27,518 nt of DNA, taken from NCBI GenBank assembly GCA_025927935.1, contig JAICKM010000012.1, positions 1-27,518 of the forward strand. Direction: 5' to 3'. The position numbers and the translations under genes are program-made. Under the pieces are notes generated by a model. It was not told the DNA's origin and did no database searches. It was given only the letters and a program-made list of their open reading frames with translations. Shown here one piece after another: positions 1 through 7,491 of the stretch. Within the stretch, counting starts at the first letter, position 1; each line of letters opens with the position of its first letter. The DNA comes from Chloroflexia bacterium (GTDB lineage Bacteria > Chloroflexota > Chloroflexia > QHBQ01 > JADMIH01).

Positions 1-63
1 GCGCAAGGAGCCTGCGGGCGCCGGGTGAGTTGAAATGCGCCCGCGCGATATGGTAACATTCGG

Positions 64-96
64 CAGGCGGCTGCCCCGGCAGGCCGCCTCTTTATT
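64..96 (+). terminator. Probable intrinsic terminator of an upstream gene
   Basis: A GC-rich hairpin has arms AGGCGGC (65-71) and GCCGCCT (83-89), with further TGC/GCA pairing inside, and is followed by CTTTATT (90-96). This looks like a rho-independent terminator for a plus-strand gene that ends before the window. Bases 1-60 show no convincing coding sequence of their own. Confidence 0.5.
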
Positions 97-133
97 GGCA
101 TGGCCTCAGTCGTCCGGCACCAGGATATGTCAT

Positions 134-197
134 TCTTCGCGCCGCTCAGAAACTCCGTCTCGGCGCCCAAAAAACGAGACTCTTCGCTGCGCTCAGA
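134..197. repeat. Imperfect 17-bp direct repeat upstream of the GT2 gene
   Basis: Copies at 134-150 and 181-197 match at 15 of 17 positions and share TCTTCGC and GCTCAGA cores. The second copy runs on into AGTGACAAT. They lie 47 bp apart in an otherwise gene-free stretch (97-245). The wording resembles short dispersed repeats that I associate from memory with GC-rich environmental genomes. Only these two copies are visible here, so a genome-wide repeat is inference. Confidence 0.35.
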
Positions 198-245
198 GTG
201 ACAATCGGCTCTGACAGACTACTTAGCAATTGGATCTCATGTAGC

Positions 246-1187
246 ATGACGCTGGACTGTTCGATTGTTATCGTCTCCTGGAATGTGTGCGACCTGTTGC
301 GCGCCTGTTTGCGTAGCTTGCCTGCGGCAGCCGGGCCGGACCTCCAGACGGAGACGGTGGTCGTCGACAACGCCTCGACGGACGGATCGGCCGGCATGGT
401 GCAAGCGGAGTTCCCGCAGGTGCGTCTGCTGATCCAACCGGTCAATCGCGGCTTCACGGGGGGCAACAACCGGGGCATCGCGGCGGCGCGCGGGCGCACC
501 GTGCTGCTGCTCAACCCGGATACCGAGATGCGACCGGGATCGCTGGCCGCGCTGGTGGGCTACCTGGAGGCGCATCCCGGCGTGGGCCTGGTGGGGCCAC
601 GGCTGCTGAACTCCGACGGCTCCCCGCAGTCCTCGCGCCGCCGCTTCCCGACTATCGGCACCGCGATGGTCGAGAGCACGCCGTTGCAGCCGTTTCTCGC
701 GCGCCTGGGCGCCCTGCGCCGCTACTATGTGCTCGACCGTACCGACGACGAGGAGCAGGAGGTGGACTGGGTGACGGGCGCCTGTATGCTGGCCCGGCGC
801 GAGGTGCTGGCCGCGGTCCACGGCTTCGACCCCGGCTACTTCATGTACAGCGAGGAACTGGACCTCTGCCGGCGCATCCGCCGGGCCGGGTGGCGCATCG
901 CCTACGTGCCGGACGCGGTAGTGGTCCATCACGGCGGGCGGAGCAGCGACCAGAACGTGCCGGAGCGGCATATCCGCTTCCAGCGGTCGAAATTGCGCTA
1001 CTTCGCGCGCTGGCATGGGCGGAGCGTGGCCACCGGGCTGCGGCTCTGGCTGCTGGCGCTCTACGCCTGGCAAGCGGCGCTGGAAGCAGGCAAGTGGCTG
1101 GTCGGCCACAAGCGGCCGTTGCGCCGCGAGCGGGTTGCCATGTATGGGCGGGTGTTGCGCAGCCTCTGGCGCCCGGCGCCGCGATGA
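246..1187 (+). CDS. Glycosyltransferase family 2 (WbbL-like, possible rhamnosyltransferase)
   Basis: A 313-residue GT-A fold transferase that moves a sugar from a nucleotide donor onto a growing surface glycan, acting at the cytoplasmic face of the membrane. Visible motifs are the N-terminal strand SIVIVSWN (6-13), DNASTDGS (41-48), the NPDTE metal/nucleotide motif (90-94), TGACML (about 177-182) and EELDLCRR (203-210), in the usual GT2 order. The C-terminus (about 265-300) is helical and basic and may touch the membrane. The ATG at 246 is chosen because the family fold begins directly after it; a GTG at 198 would add 16 residues encoded by repeat-like DNA. It ends in an ATGA overlap with the next gene, so the two are probably translationally coupled. 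The rhamnosyl specificity is a guess from family resemblance. Confidence 0.88.
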   Translation: MTLDCSIVIVSWNVCDLLRACLRSLPAAAGPDLQTETVVVDNASTDGSAGMVQAEFPQVRLLIQPVNRGFTGGNNRGIAAARGRTVLLLNPDTEMRPGSLAALVGYLEAHPGVGLVGPRLLNSDGSPQSSRRRFPTIGTAMVESTPLQPFLARLGALRRYYVLDRTDDEEQEVDWVTGACMLARREVLAAVHGFDPGYFMYSEELDLCRRIRRAGWRIAYVPDAVVVHHGGRSSDQNVPERHIRFQRSKLRYFARWHGRSVATGLRLWLLALYAWQAALEAGKWLVGHKRPLRRERVAMYGRVLRSLWRPAPR

Positions 1188-2383
1188 CGGGTGCGCCCAT
1201 TGCGCTGATTTCGGCGGAGTACCCGCCCGCGCCGGGCGGCGTGGGCGACTACACGGCCTGCCTGGCCGCCGCGCTGGGTCGCGCCGGGTGCACAGTCCAT
1301 GTGCTGACCAGCCAGGACGCGGCGGATGCTGCCGGCACCGCGCCCGGCGTGACGGTCCACCGGGCGATCGCCGATTGGCGCTGGCCGTGCTGGGGCGAGA
1401 TCCGCGACCTGCTGGACCGCATCCGGCCAGGGATCGCCGATATCCAGTACCAGACCGGCGCCTACCGGCTGCACGGCGCGATCAACCTGTTGCCCTGGCG
1501 CGAGCGCGGGCGCCCCGATCTGGCCTGGGTGACGACGTTTCACGATCTGCGCGAGCCGTATCTGTTCCCCAAAGCCGGGCCGGTGCGCCGCTGGGCCAAC
1601 GAGGCGTTGATGCGCGCGAGCCGGGGCATTGTCGTCACCAACCCGCAGGACGAGGCGGCGCTGCCGGCCTGGGCGCGGGCACGGGCCGCGGGCATCCCCA
1701 TCGGGGCCAACATCGCGCCGCAGCCGCCTGCGGGCTGGAACCGCGCCGCTTGGCGCGCGGAACACGGGATCGCGCACACGACCACGCTGGTCGCCTATTT
1801 TGGCTTCTTCAACGCCGGCAAGGGCCTGGAGACGCTGATCGGCGCGCTGGACCGCCTGCGCGGCGCGGGGGCCGATATTATGCTGTTGCTGGTGGGCGGC
1901 GGCACGGGCATGAGCGACCCGACCAACGCCCAGGCCGCCGCCGCGTTGCTCCGGGCGGTTGCGGACCGGCATTTGGAGGCGGCCGTCCAGTGGACGGGCT
2001 ATGTCACGGCGGAGGAAGTCTCGGCGGCCCTGTTGAGCGCGGATCTGGCGGCGCTGCCGTTCCTGGACGGAGCCTCGCTGCGCCGGGGCAGCCTGCTGGC
2101 CGTGCTGGCCCACGGCTTGCCGCTGATCACCACGACGCCCCAGCCGGTGCCCTCTAGCCGGATGCCCTGGCCCACGCTGCACGACGACGAGAACGCGCTG
2201 CTGGTCCCGCCCGGCGAGACCCAGGCGCTGGCCGCGGCCATGCAGCGGCTAATGAGCGACCCGGCGCTTAGCGCGCGGCTCGGCACGAGCGGCCGGGCGC
2301 TGGCCGCCGCGTTCGATTGGGATCGCATCGCGGCCCAACACCTGGCCCTGTTCGAGCGGATCATGCCCGTCCGATCCCGGTGA
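1184..2383 (+). CDS. Glycosyltransferase family 4-like (GT-B fold)
   Basis: A 399-residue retaining GT-B glycosyltransferase. The N-terminal half begins ALISAEYPPAPGGVGDYT, the typical acceptor-domain start with a Gly-rich loop. The C-terminal Rossmann half contains VAYFGFFNAGKGLETLI (about residue 204 on), the conserved K-G-hydrophobic sugar-donor motif, then LLLVGGG and the late ENALLVPPGE segment that replaces the usual E-x7-E region. The start ATG (1184) overlaps the TGA of the upstream GT2 gene in ATGA; longer in-frame extensions would run deep into that gene and are rejected. It probably acts in the same glycan pathway as its neighbours. The donor sugar cannot be told from sequence. Confidence 0.88.
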   Translation: MTGAPIALISAEYPPAPGGVGDYTACLAAALGRAGCTVHVLTSQDAADAAGTAPGVTVHRAIADWRWPCWGEIRDLLDRIRPGIADIQYQTGAYRLHGAINLLPWRERGRPDLAWVTTFHDLREPYLFPKAGPVRRWANEALMRASRGIVVTNPQDEAALPAWARARAAGIPIGANIAPQPPAGWNRAAWRAEHGIAHTTTLVAYFGFFNAGKGLETLIGALDRLRGAGADIMLLLVGGGTGMSDPTNAQAAAALLRAVADRHLEAAVQWTGYVTAEEVSAALLSADLAALPFLDGASLRRGSLLAVLAHGLPLITTTPQPVPSSRMPWPTLHDDENALLVPPGETQALAAAMQRLMSDPALSARLGTSGRALAAAFDWDRIAAQHLALFERIMPVRSR

Positions 2384-2453
2384 ACCTTAATGCAGCCGTA
2401 TCCGTTTAATGGGTACACATGATGGAGCAAGCCATGCCGCGGAGCAAGCAGTA

Positions 2454-4565
2454 GTGCAACAACCCCATACGCGCACCTTAGCCACGGCCCCGGCGGCGAC
2501 GACCGTGAGCCGGGCGGTTGCTCAGGCGCGCGCCCTGCCCACCTGGGTCTGGGTGGCGGGCTTCACGGTGCTGGCCTTCGTCCTGCGCGTCCACCGGCTG
2601 GGCGCGGAAAGCTTCTGGTTCGACGAGGCCGACATCATCAGCCAGGCCAAGGAGCCGCTCAGCACGCTGCTGACCTCTTTCACACGCGCCGGGGAGAACG
2701 GCCCGCTCTACACGCTGCTGCTCCACTTCTGGATCGCGCTGGTCGGCACGCGCGAGGCCCCCGTGCGGCTGCTGCCGGCCCTGTTCGGCACGGCCACCGT
2801 GCCGGTCATCTATTATGCCGGCAAGCGCCTTTTGAGCCGCGAGTTAGGGCTGGTCGCGGCGGCGCTGCTGACTGTGTCGCCCTTCCATATCTGGCACTCG
2901 CAAGACGCCAAGATGTATACCCTGGTCGTGCTGGTCACGTTGGGCAGCACCACACTCTACTTGCAAGCCCTGGAAAAGGGGCAGGCGCGCTGGTGGGCCG
3001 CCTATGTGCTGGCGACCTGGGTGGCCCTCTTTGCCCACAGCATGTCGGTGCTCATCCTGGCCGCCCAACTCCTGGCGACGCCGCTGCTCTGGCCGCGGCT
3101 GCCCCCCACCGACCGGGCCGCGCGCCGGGCCGCGGCCCAGGGCCGCCGCCGCTGGGTGATCGCCATGCTGGTGCTGTTCCTGCCTTTCCTGCCCATCGCC
3201 TGGGAGCGCATCTACGCTTTCCTGGTGGGCAATATCGCGGGCGACTGGCACGCCAGCATCCCGTTTCCCGATATGCTGGGCGTGCTGTTCGTCAAGTTCG
3301 CCATGAACCGAGCGCCCCAACCGTGGGAAGCGGCGGGAGCCTGGGTGGTCGGGGCGCTGTTTGTTGTGGGGTTGGTGCCCTGGGTGCGCGCGGCCCGCCG
3401 CTCCTGGGCCTTCTTGCTGATCCTCTGGCTGGCGCCCACCGTCATCTTCTGGCTGCTGACCCTGCGCGTGCCGCTGTTCGAGCCGCGCTACCTGATTATT
3501 GTCCTGCCCTACTATCTGCTGTTCGTGGCCGCCGGGCTGCTCCGGCTGGGGCGCTTTGGCCTGCTGGCGGCGGGCGCGGCGTTACTGCTGGTTGTGGCGC
3601 TGCAAGTATCGGCCCTGGTGCAGATCAACTACAGCGCCCAGCCGCAGAAGGAAGAGTGGCGCCAGGCCATCAGCTACGTGCAGGACCATATGCGCCTGCG
3701 CGACGTGATCATCGTCCATCCCGGCTATCTGAAGACGGCGGTCGAACAATATTTGCAGGAGACCGGCGACGTGCCCAAGGTGCCTGTCGAGACGGTGCCC
3801 TACTTGAACACGGAGAACTTCGGCCAGCGCGAGCTGGTCTCCTGGCTGCGCGAACAGATCGCCGGGCACGAGCGGGCCTGGATCATCACCTCGCCACCAC
3901 GCACCGACAAAGAGGACCCGGAAGGCGAGGTGCTGCAATTCTTCGAGGGCAAATTCTGGCCCGATCCGCGCTACTACCAGTTCGACGTGCAGGAGTACCT
4001 GGGCGTCAAGATCTACGGCTATGCCTTTAACGGCCAGCCCCATAGCTGGTATCCCAAGCCGGTCTACCCGCAGCAGGTCAAATTCGCGGGTGGCTTCAAC
4101 TTCACCGGATCGATCTATGAGGTGCGCGGCGACGTGAAGGACCAGGTGGCGAATGCGGGCTGGCTGCCGCTGACGCTCTACTGGCGCTTCGATCAGCCAC
4201 CCACGCCGGACCAGGACTACATCATCTCGCTGCGCCTGCTGGACGAGCACAACAAGGAGTGGGCGGCCTACGACCTGCCGCCGCTCAACGGCTACCGGCC
4301 CACCACGCAATTCGGCACCGAGCCGGTGATCGACTACCCCGACATCTTCATCCCCGGCAACGCCCCGCCCGGCACCTACCATATCACGCTCCAGGTCTGG
4401 CCGCGCTGCACGGAGGACCATGTCTGCTGGGATCCCAACAACCCGCATCAGCACGCCGGGCAGCCGCTCGCGGTGGTCTCCGCCGATACGAGCGCCGCGC
4501 CCGGCGATAGGACAGTAACGCTGGTCCACCCGCTGCACATCATCGCCTGGCAGCCGCCCAAGTAA
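2454..4565 (+). CDS. GT39-like integral membrane glycosyltransferase (GT-C fold)
   Basis: A 703-residue polytopic membrane protein of the PMT/ArnT (GT39) superfamily, which uses polyprenyl-phosphate-linked sugars on the outer face of the membrane. The first transmembrane helix (about 31-46) is followed by the signature loop ESFWFDEADI with the catalytic-type DE pair near residues 57-58. Roughly ten more hydrophobic segments extend to about residue 390. The last 190 residues are soluble, rich in aromatics and Tyr/Asp, and look like a beta-sandwich exported domain. I prefer the GTG at 2454 because GGAG lies nine bases upstream (2441-2444) and coding-like GC at third positions begins there. An ATG at 2409 would add 15 residues, has no Shine-Dalgarno sequence and poor codon use. 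It follows the GT4 gene by 70 bp and likely belongs to the same operon. Confidence 0.85.
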   Translation: MQQPHTRTLATAPAATTVSRAVAQARALPTWVWVAGFTVLAFVLRVHRLGAESFWFDEADIISQAKEPLSTLLTSFTRAGENGPLYTLLLHFWIALVGTREAPVRLLPALFGTATVPVIYYAGKRLLSRELGLVAAALLTVSPFHIWHSQDAKMYTLVVLVTLGSTTLYLQALEKGQARWWAAYVLATWVALFAHSMSVLILAAQLLATPLLWPRLPPTDRAARRAAAQGRRRWVIAMLVLFLPFLPIAWERIYAFLVGNIAGDWHASIPFPDMLGVLFVKFAMNRAPQPWEAAGAWVVGALFVVGLVPWVRAARRSWAFLLILWLAPTVIFWLLTLRVPLFEPRYLIIVLPYYLLFVAAGLLRLGRFGLLAAGAALLLVVALQVSALVQINYSAQPQKEEWRQAISYVQDHMRLRDVIIVHPGYLKTAVEQYLQETGDVPKVPVETVPYLNTENFGQRELVSWLREQIAGHERAWIITSPPRTDKEDPEGEVLQFFEGKFWPDPRYYQFDVQEYLGVKIYGYAFNGQPHSWYPKPVYPQQVKFAGGFNFTGSIYEVRGDVKDQVANAGWLPLTLYWRFDQPPTPDQDYIISLRLLDEHNKEWAAYDLPPLNGYRPTTQFGTEPVIDYPDIFIPGNAPPGTYHITLQVWPRCTEDHVCWDPNNPHQHAGQPLAVVSADTSAAPGDRTVTLVHPLHIIAWQPPK

Positions 4566-4581
4566 GGCGGCCTGTGCCTAT

Positions 4582-4665
4582 CCGTTCATACGTTCACGGC
4601 CAGGATTACTTATTTTAGTTTGATTCTTCGCGTCCTTCGCATCTTTGCGGTGAACGTATGAACGG
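4582..4665. repeat. 84-bp element bounded by perfect 16-bp inverted repeats (MITE-like)
   Basis: CCGTTCATACGTTCAC at 4582-4597 is the exact reverse complement of 4650-4665. Each arm also contains a CGTTCA-TA-CGTTCA internal direct repeat. The 52 bases between the arms are AT-richer than the surroundings (TATTTTAGTTTGATTC) and then read CTTCGCGTCCTTCGC. The five bases outside each end, CCTAT and CGTAT, match at four of five positions, a possible decayed target duplication. In RNA the arms would form a long stem, so a transcription terminator after the glycosyltransferase operon is the main alternative. Confidence 0.6.
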
Positions 4666-4694
4666 CGTATAACCGGATGCGGGGCCGCGCCGTC

Positions 4695-4724
4695 TTGCGC
4701 CTGTGGGGAGCGCTGTGCTACAAT
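4695..4724 (+). promoter_or_regulatory. Promoter for the RDD-protein gene
   Basis: TTGCGC (4695-4700), an 18-bp spacer, and TACAAT (4719-4724) preceded by TG one base upstream (extended -10). The start codon lies 32 bp downstream with AGGAGG at 4746-4751. Confidence 0.5.
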
Positions 4725-4755
4725 GCGCCGAGCACAGGTACTTACAGGAGGCGGT

Positions 4756-7248
4756 ATGGCAGAACGACGGCTGGCGCGTGTGTTTGTCTGGAAGCAGGGC
4801 GCCGAACCCGAACCCGACTATGTCCAACAGGTCTTACAGGCGGCGGTGCCGGAGGCGCGGCAGCCGGGCGGCGAATACGCCGTCACCGGCGAAGCGGCGC
4901 CCGCCGAATGGCCCGCCGATTTCTGGAGTTTCGCCCTGCCCCGCCTGCGCCAGGGCACCGACTGGACCGATCCGGCCCGCTATGAACTCGCGGGCTGGAC
5001 AGGCACCGACTCCCGGTCGGGATCGCGGCTGTTCGTCGTCAGCGTGTATGACCGCCCGCAGTCCCCGGCAGCCAAAGCGGCCCCGGCGACCGCCACGCCA
5101 CCCCCGGCCCCCGCGCCGCCGGAGCTGCCACCCGCGACGTCAGCGGCGGCCCGGGCGCCGGAGCCGCCCCTGACCGTGCCCGCGCCGCCCACGCCAGTCC
5201 CATCCGCGCCCGCCGTAACCATTGCGCCGGCGGCCGCCACCCCGCCTGCTACCGCTGCGTCGCCAGCCCCGCCGCCCGGCATGGGCTACGGCGCGCCGCC
5301 CGCCGGGTTCCCGGTAGACAGCGCCGGTGCCGCTGCCCGCGTCACGGCCTGGGTGCCCCCATCGACCGCGGGGTCCGCCCCGGCCACAACTGTGTATCCG
5401 CCACCTGCCGCGCCGCCCGCGCCACCGGCGGGCTATGCGGCCGCTCCCGCCGCGGGCTACCCCCCGCCAGGCTCTGCACAGCCTCCCGGCCCCGGCTACC
5501 CCGCTACGCCGGGCGCCGCGTATCCCACCAGCGGCTACCCACCGGCGGCGCCGGTCGCGCCGCCCGCCCAGCCGGCGCCCGGCTACCTGCTGCCCGCATC
5601 GCCATCGTATGCCTATCCGAATCAGACCGGCATCACGCCCGTGGAGTTGGCGGGCGTGGGGCGGTTTTACGTCGGGCTGGGGCCACGTCTGGTCGCCGGG
5701 TTGGTCGACCTGGTGCTGATCGGGATGCTGGAACTCACGCTGGTGCTGGCCGTGATCCTGATTGGACGGCGGCTGAACGACGGCTCGAATGCGGGCGCGC
5801 TTTCGCTGGTGCTCGGTTGTTTCACGGTGGTTGTCGGCCTGGCGGTCTTGGTGATCTACCTGGCCGACTTCTGGGCCTGGCGCGGGCAGACCCCCGGCGC
5901 GATGATGATGGGCCACAAGGTGGTCACGGAGAGCGGCGCGAAGCCCACATTGGGCCGGGCGACGCTGCGTGCCATCGGCTATATCATGTCGCTGCTGACG
6001 CTCGGCATCGGGCTGCTGATCGCGCTGGGCGATGAGCGCAAGCAGGCGCTGCACGACCGCATGGCGAACACCTTTGTCGTGCCGGTCCAGCCTCCGCCCG
6101 GCCCGCGCCCGGTGGACTTACCTGGTTATCCACCCGGCGAGGCGAGCGCCGCCGCGACCACCGGGTCGGCCCCGCCCCCGGCGCCCGCCCCCGCGCCGGT
6201 TGTGCCGGCCTACACCCCCGCGCCAGGCCCGTCCCCAGCGGCGCCGGCCTACCCGGTATCGACCATCCTGCCGGCGATGCCACCGGCAGAACCCGCGGTT
6301 GCTGCGCCTATGGCAGCCGCCGCGCAAGCGCCGGCCCTCTCCGAGCCGGACCATAGCGCCGGAGCGCAGTTCCGCCGGGGCCTCGAATTGCTGGCGGAAG
6401 GCACGCGGGAGCCGGGCGGCGACCGCACGCTGCTGATCGTCGAACCCGAAGCGGGGCAAGCCGCCACCGCCGCCTTCAATGCCGCCGCCGCTGCCGACCC
6501 CGGCGCGGCCATCTATCGCTACTTTGTGGGAGTGGGCCGCCGCTACGGCGAGGGCTACCCGGCGGCGCAGATCGAGTTCGACCGGGCACGGCAGATCGAT
6601 CCCAGCTACTGGGAAGCGCAGATGCAGAGCTTCTTCGGCCCGCACTGGCACGATGCGTTTGCCTATCCGGCGTGGTCGGCGCGAGCGGCGGCCCTGTCCG
6701 GCGTGCTGCGCGCGTTGCTACCGCCGCGCCCCGGCAGCCGTCTGGTGATCGTGCGCGAAAGCGGCGCGCGGACCGTGGCCGTGCTCTGCCACACCCGGCG
6801 CGATAGCTGGAAGCGCCCGCCCACCGCCGACATGCCCGCGCGCATCGAACTGGTGCCCAGCGCCACGCCCACCGGCCTGATTGTCGCCCTCTACGTGGCC
6901 CTGCGCGATGATCCGCAGAACCCCTACCGCGGCGAGACCTTCGTCAATCCCGCCGAGGCGCCCGGTCCGGACGACGACGCCACGCAACTGGGCCAGAATC
7001 TGATCCTGCAACTGGCCCGCCAGAGCCACACCTATCTCATCTTCGCCGACGAGACGGGCACGCTGCTGCTGAACCGCCAGTTGGTCTTCGACGCTGCGAC
7101 GCGCCAGAATCTGACCCAGGTGGCGACCCAGGTGCAGGCGGTGGCCTACCAGGCCATCGAGCGCAACCAGCCGATGTCGTTGGGCCAGTTCCAGGAAGCG
7201 GCCCGCTGGCACATCCAGCAGTTCCCGCTGGAGCGCGTGCAGGTCTAA
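4756..7248 (+). CDS. RDD-domain membrane protein with proline-rich linkers and large C-terminal domain
   Basis: An 830-residue protein of unknown function. Residues 1-100 form a compact N-terminal region that starts RLARVFVWKQG. Residues 100-290 are an Ala/Pro linker with repeated GYPP/GYPA-like units. Residues about 300-445 are an RDD domain: GLGPRLVAGLVDLVLI (Arg and Asp of the family name), three hydrophobic helices, GQTPGAMMMGHKVV, and the closing LHDRMANTFVV. A second Ala/Pro linker reaches about 535. A C-terminal domain of about 295 residues follows, opening with a helical, TPR-like stretch (FRRGLELLAEG, ARQIDPSYWEAQ) and then an alpha/beta region that I do not recognise. The start at 4756 is set by AGGAGG four bases upstream. 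RDD domains are membrane modules of uncertain role, sometimes linked to transport; here it may anchor a cytoplasmic sensor or scaffold. Confidence 0.8.
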   Translation: MAERRLARVFVWKQGAEPEPDYVQQVLQAAVPEARQPGGEYAVTGEAAPAEWPADFWSFALPRLRQGTDWTDPARYELAGWTGTDSRSGSRLFVVSVYDRPQSPAAKAAPATATPPPAPAPPELPPATSAAARAPEPPLTVPAPPTPVPSAPAVTIAPAAATPPATAASPAPPPGMGYGAPPAGFPVDSAGAAARVTAWVPPSTAGSAPATTVYPPPAAPPAPPAGYAAAPAAGYPPPGSAQPPGPGYPATPGAAYPTSGYPPAAPVAPPAQPAPGYLLPASPSYAYPNQTGITPVELAGVGRFYVGLGPRLVAGLVDLVLIGMLELTLVLAVILIGRRLNDGSNAGALSLVLGCFTVVVGLAVLVIYLADFWAWRGQTPGAMMMGHKVVTESGAKPTLGRATLRAIGYIMSLLTLGIGLLIALGDERKQALHDRMANTFVVPVQPPPGPRPVDLPGYPPGEASAAATTGSAPPPAPAPAPVVPAYTPAPGPSPAAPAYPVSTILPAMPPAEPAVAAPMAAAAQAPALSEPDHSAGAQFRRGLELLAEGTREPGGDRTLLIVEPEAGQAATAAFNAAAAADPGAAIYRYFVGVGRRYGEGYPAAQIEFDRARQIDPSYWEAQMQSFFGPHWHDAFAYPAWSARAAALSGVLRALLPPRPGSRLVIVRESGARTVAVLCHTRRDSWKRPPTADMPARIELVPSATPTGLIVALYVALRDDPQNPYRGETFVNPAEAPGPDDDATQLGQNLILQLARQSHTYLIFADETGTLLLNRQLVFDAATRQNLTQVATQVQAVAYQAIERNQPMSLGQFQEAARWHIQQFPLERVQV

Positions 7249-7339
7249 GGTGGGTGTGCCCGTGTAAGCGGGACCGGGCAGAATCCACTGGAAAGGCCGG
7301 GTTGCCGGACGGCGACGGCGGCGTACAGCGAGCGCGTGA

Positions 7340-7369
7340 CGACCCCCGCGCCGGATGGCGCGGGGGTCG
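7340..7369. terminator. Hairpin between convergent genes, probable bidirectional terminator
   Basis: A perfect 13-bp stem, CGACCCCCGCGCC (7340-7352) against 7357-7369, with the four-base loop GGAT. It sits between the ends of the RDD gene (7248) and the convergent MFS gene (7492). There is no clear T-tract on either side, so termination efficiency is uncertain. I see nothing else definite in 7249-7491. Confidence 0.5.
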
Positions 7370-7491
7370 CCAGGGGTATTGGGCGCTATTTCTACGGAAC
7401 CACACGAGCCGGGACCGGCCCTGGCGTGCGCATCACTTTCCCGATCGGCACCACCAGGGCCACTAGAGCAGGGCGCGCCGCCCCGATACGA

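Noticed and set aside
3582..4538. Minus-strand open frame opposite the GT39-like gene
   Set aside because: Val/Asp/Arg-rich shadow without motifs; the plus strand shows conserved membrane enzyme features.
5080..5620. Proline/alanine-coding repeats as a tandem-repeat or CRISPR-like array
   Set aside because: The repetition is degenerate and follows codons of a low-complexity protein linker; there are no regular spacers or identical repeats.
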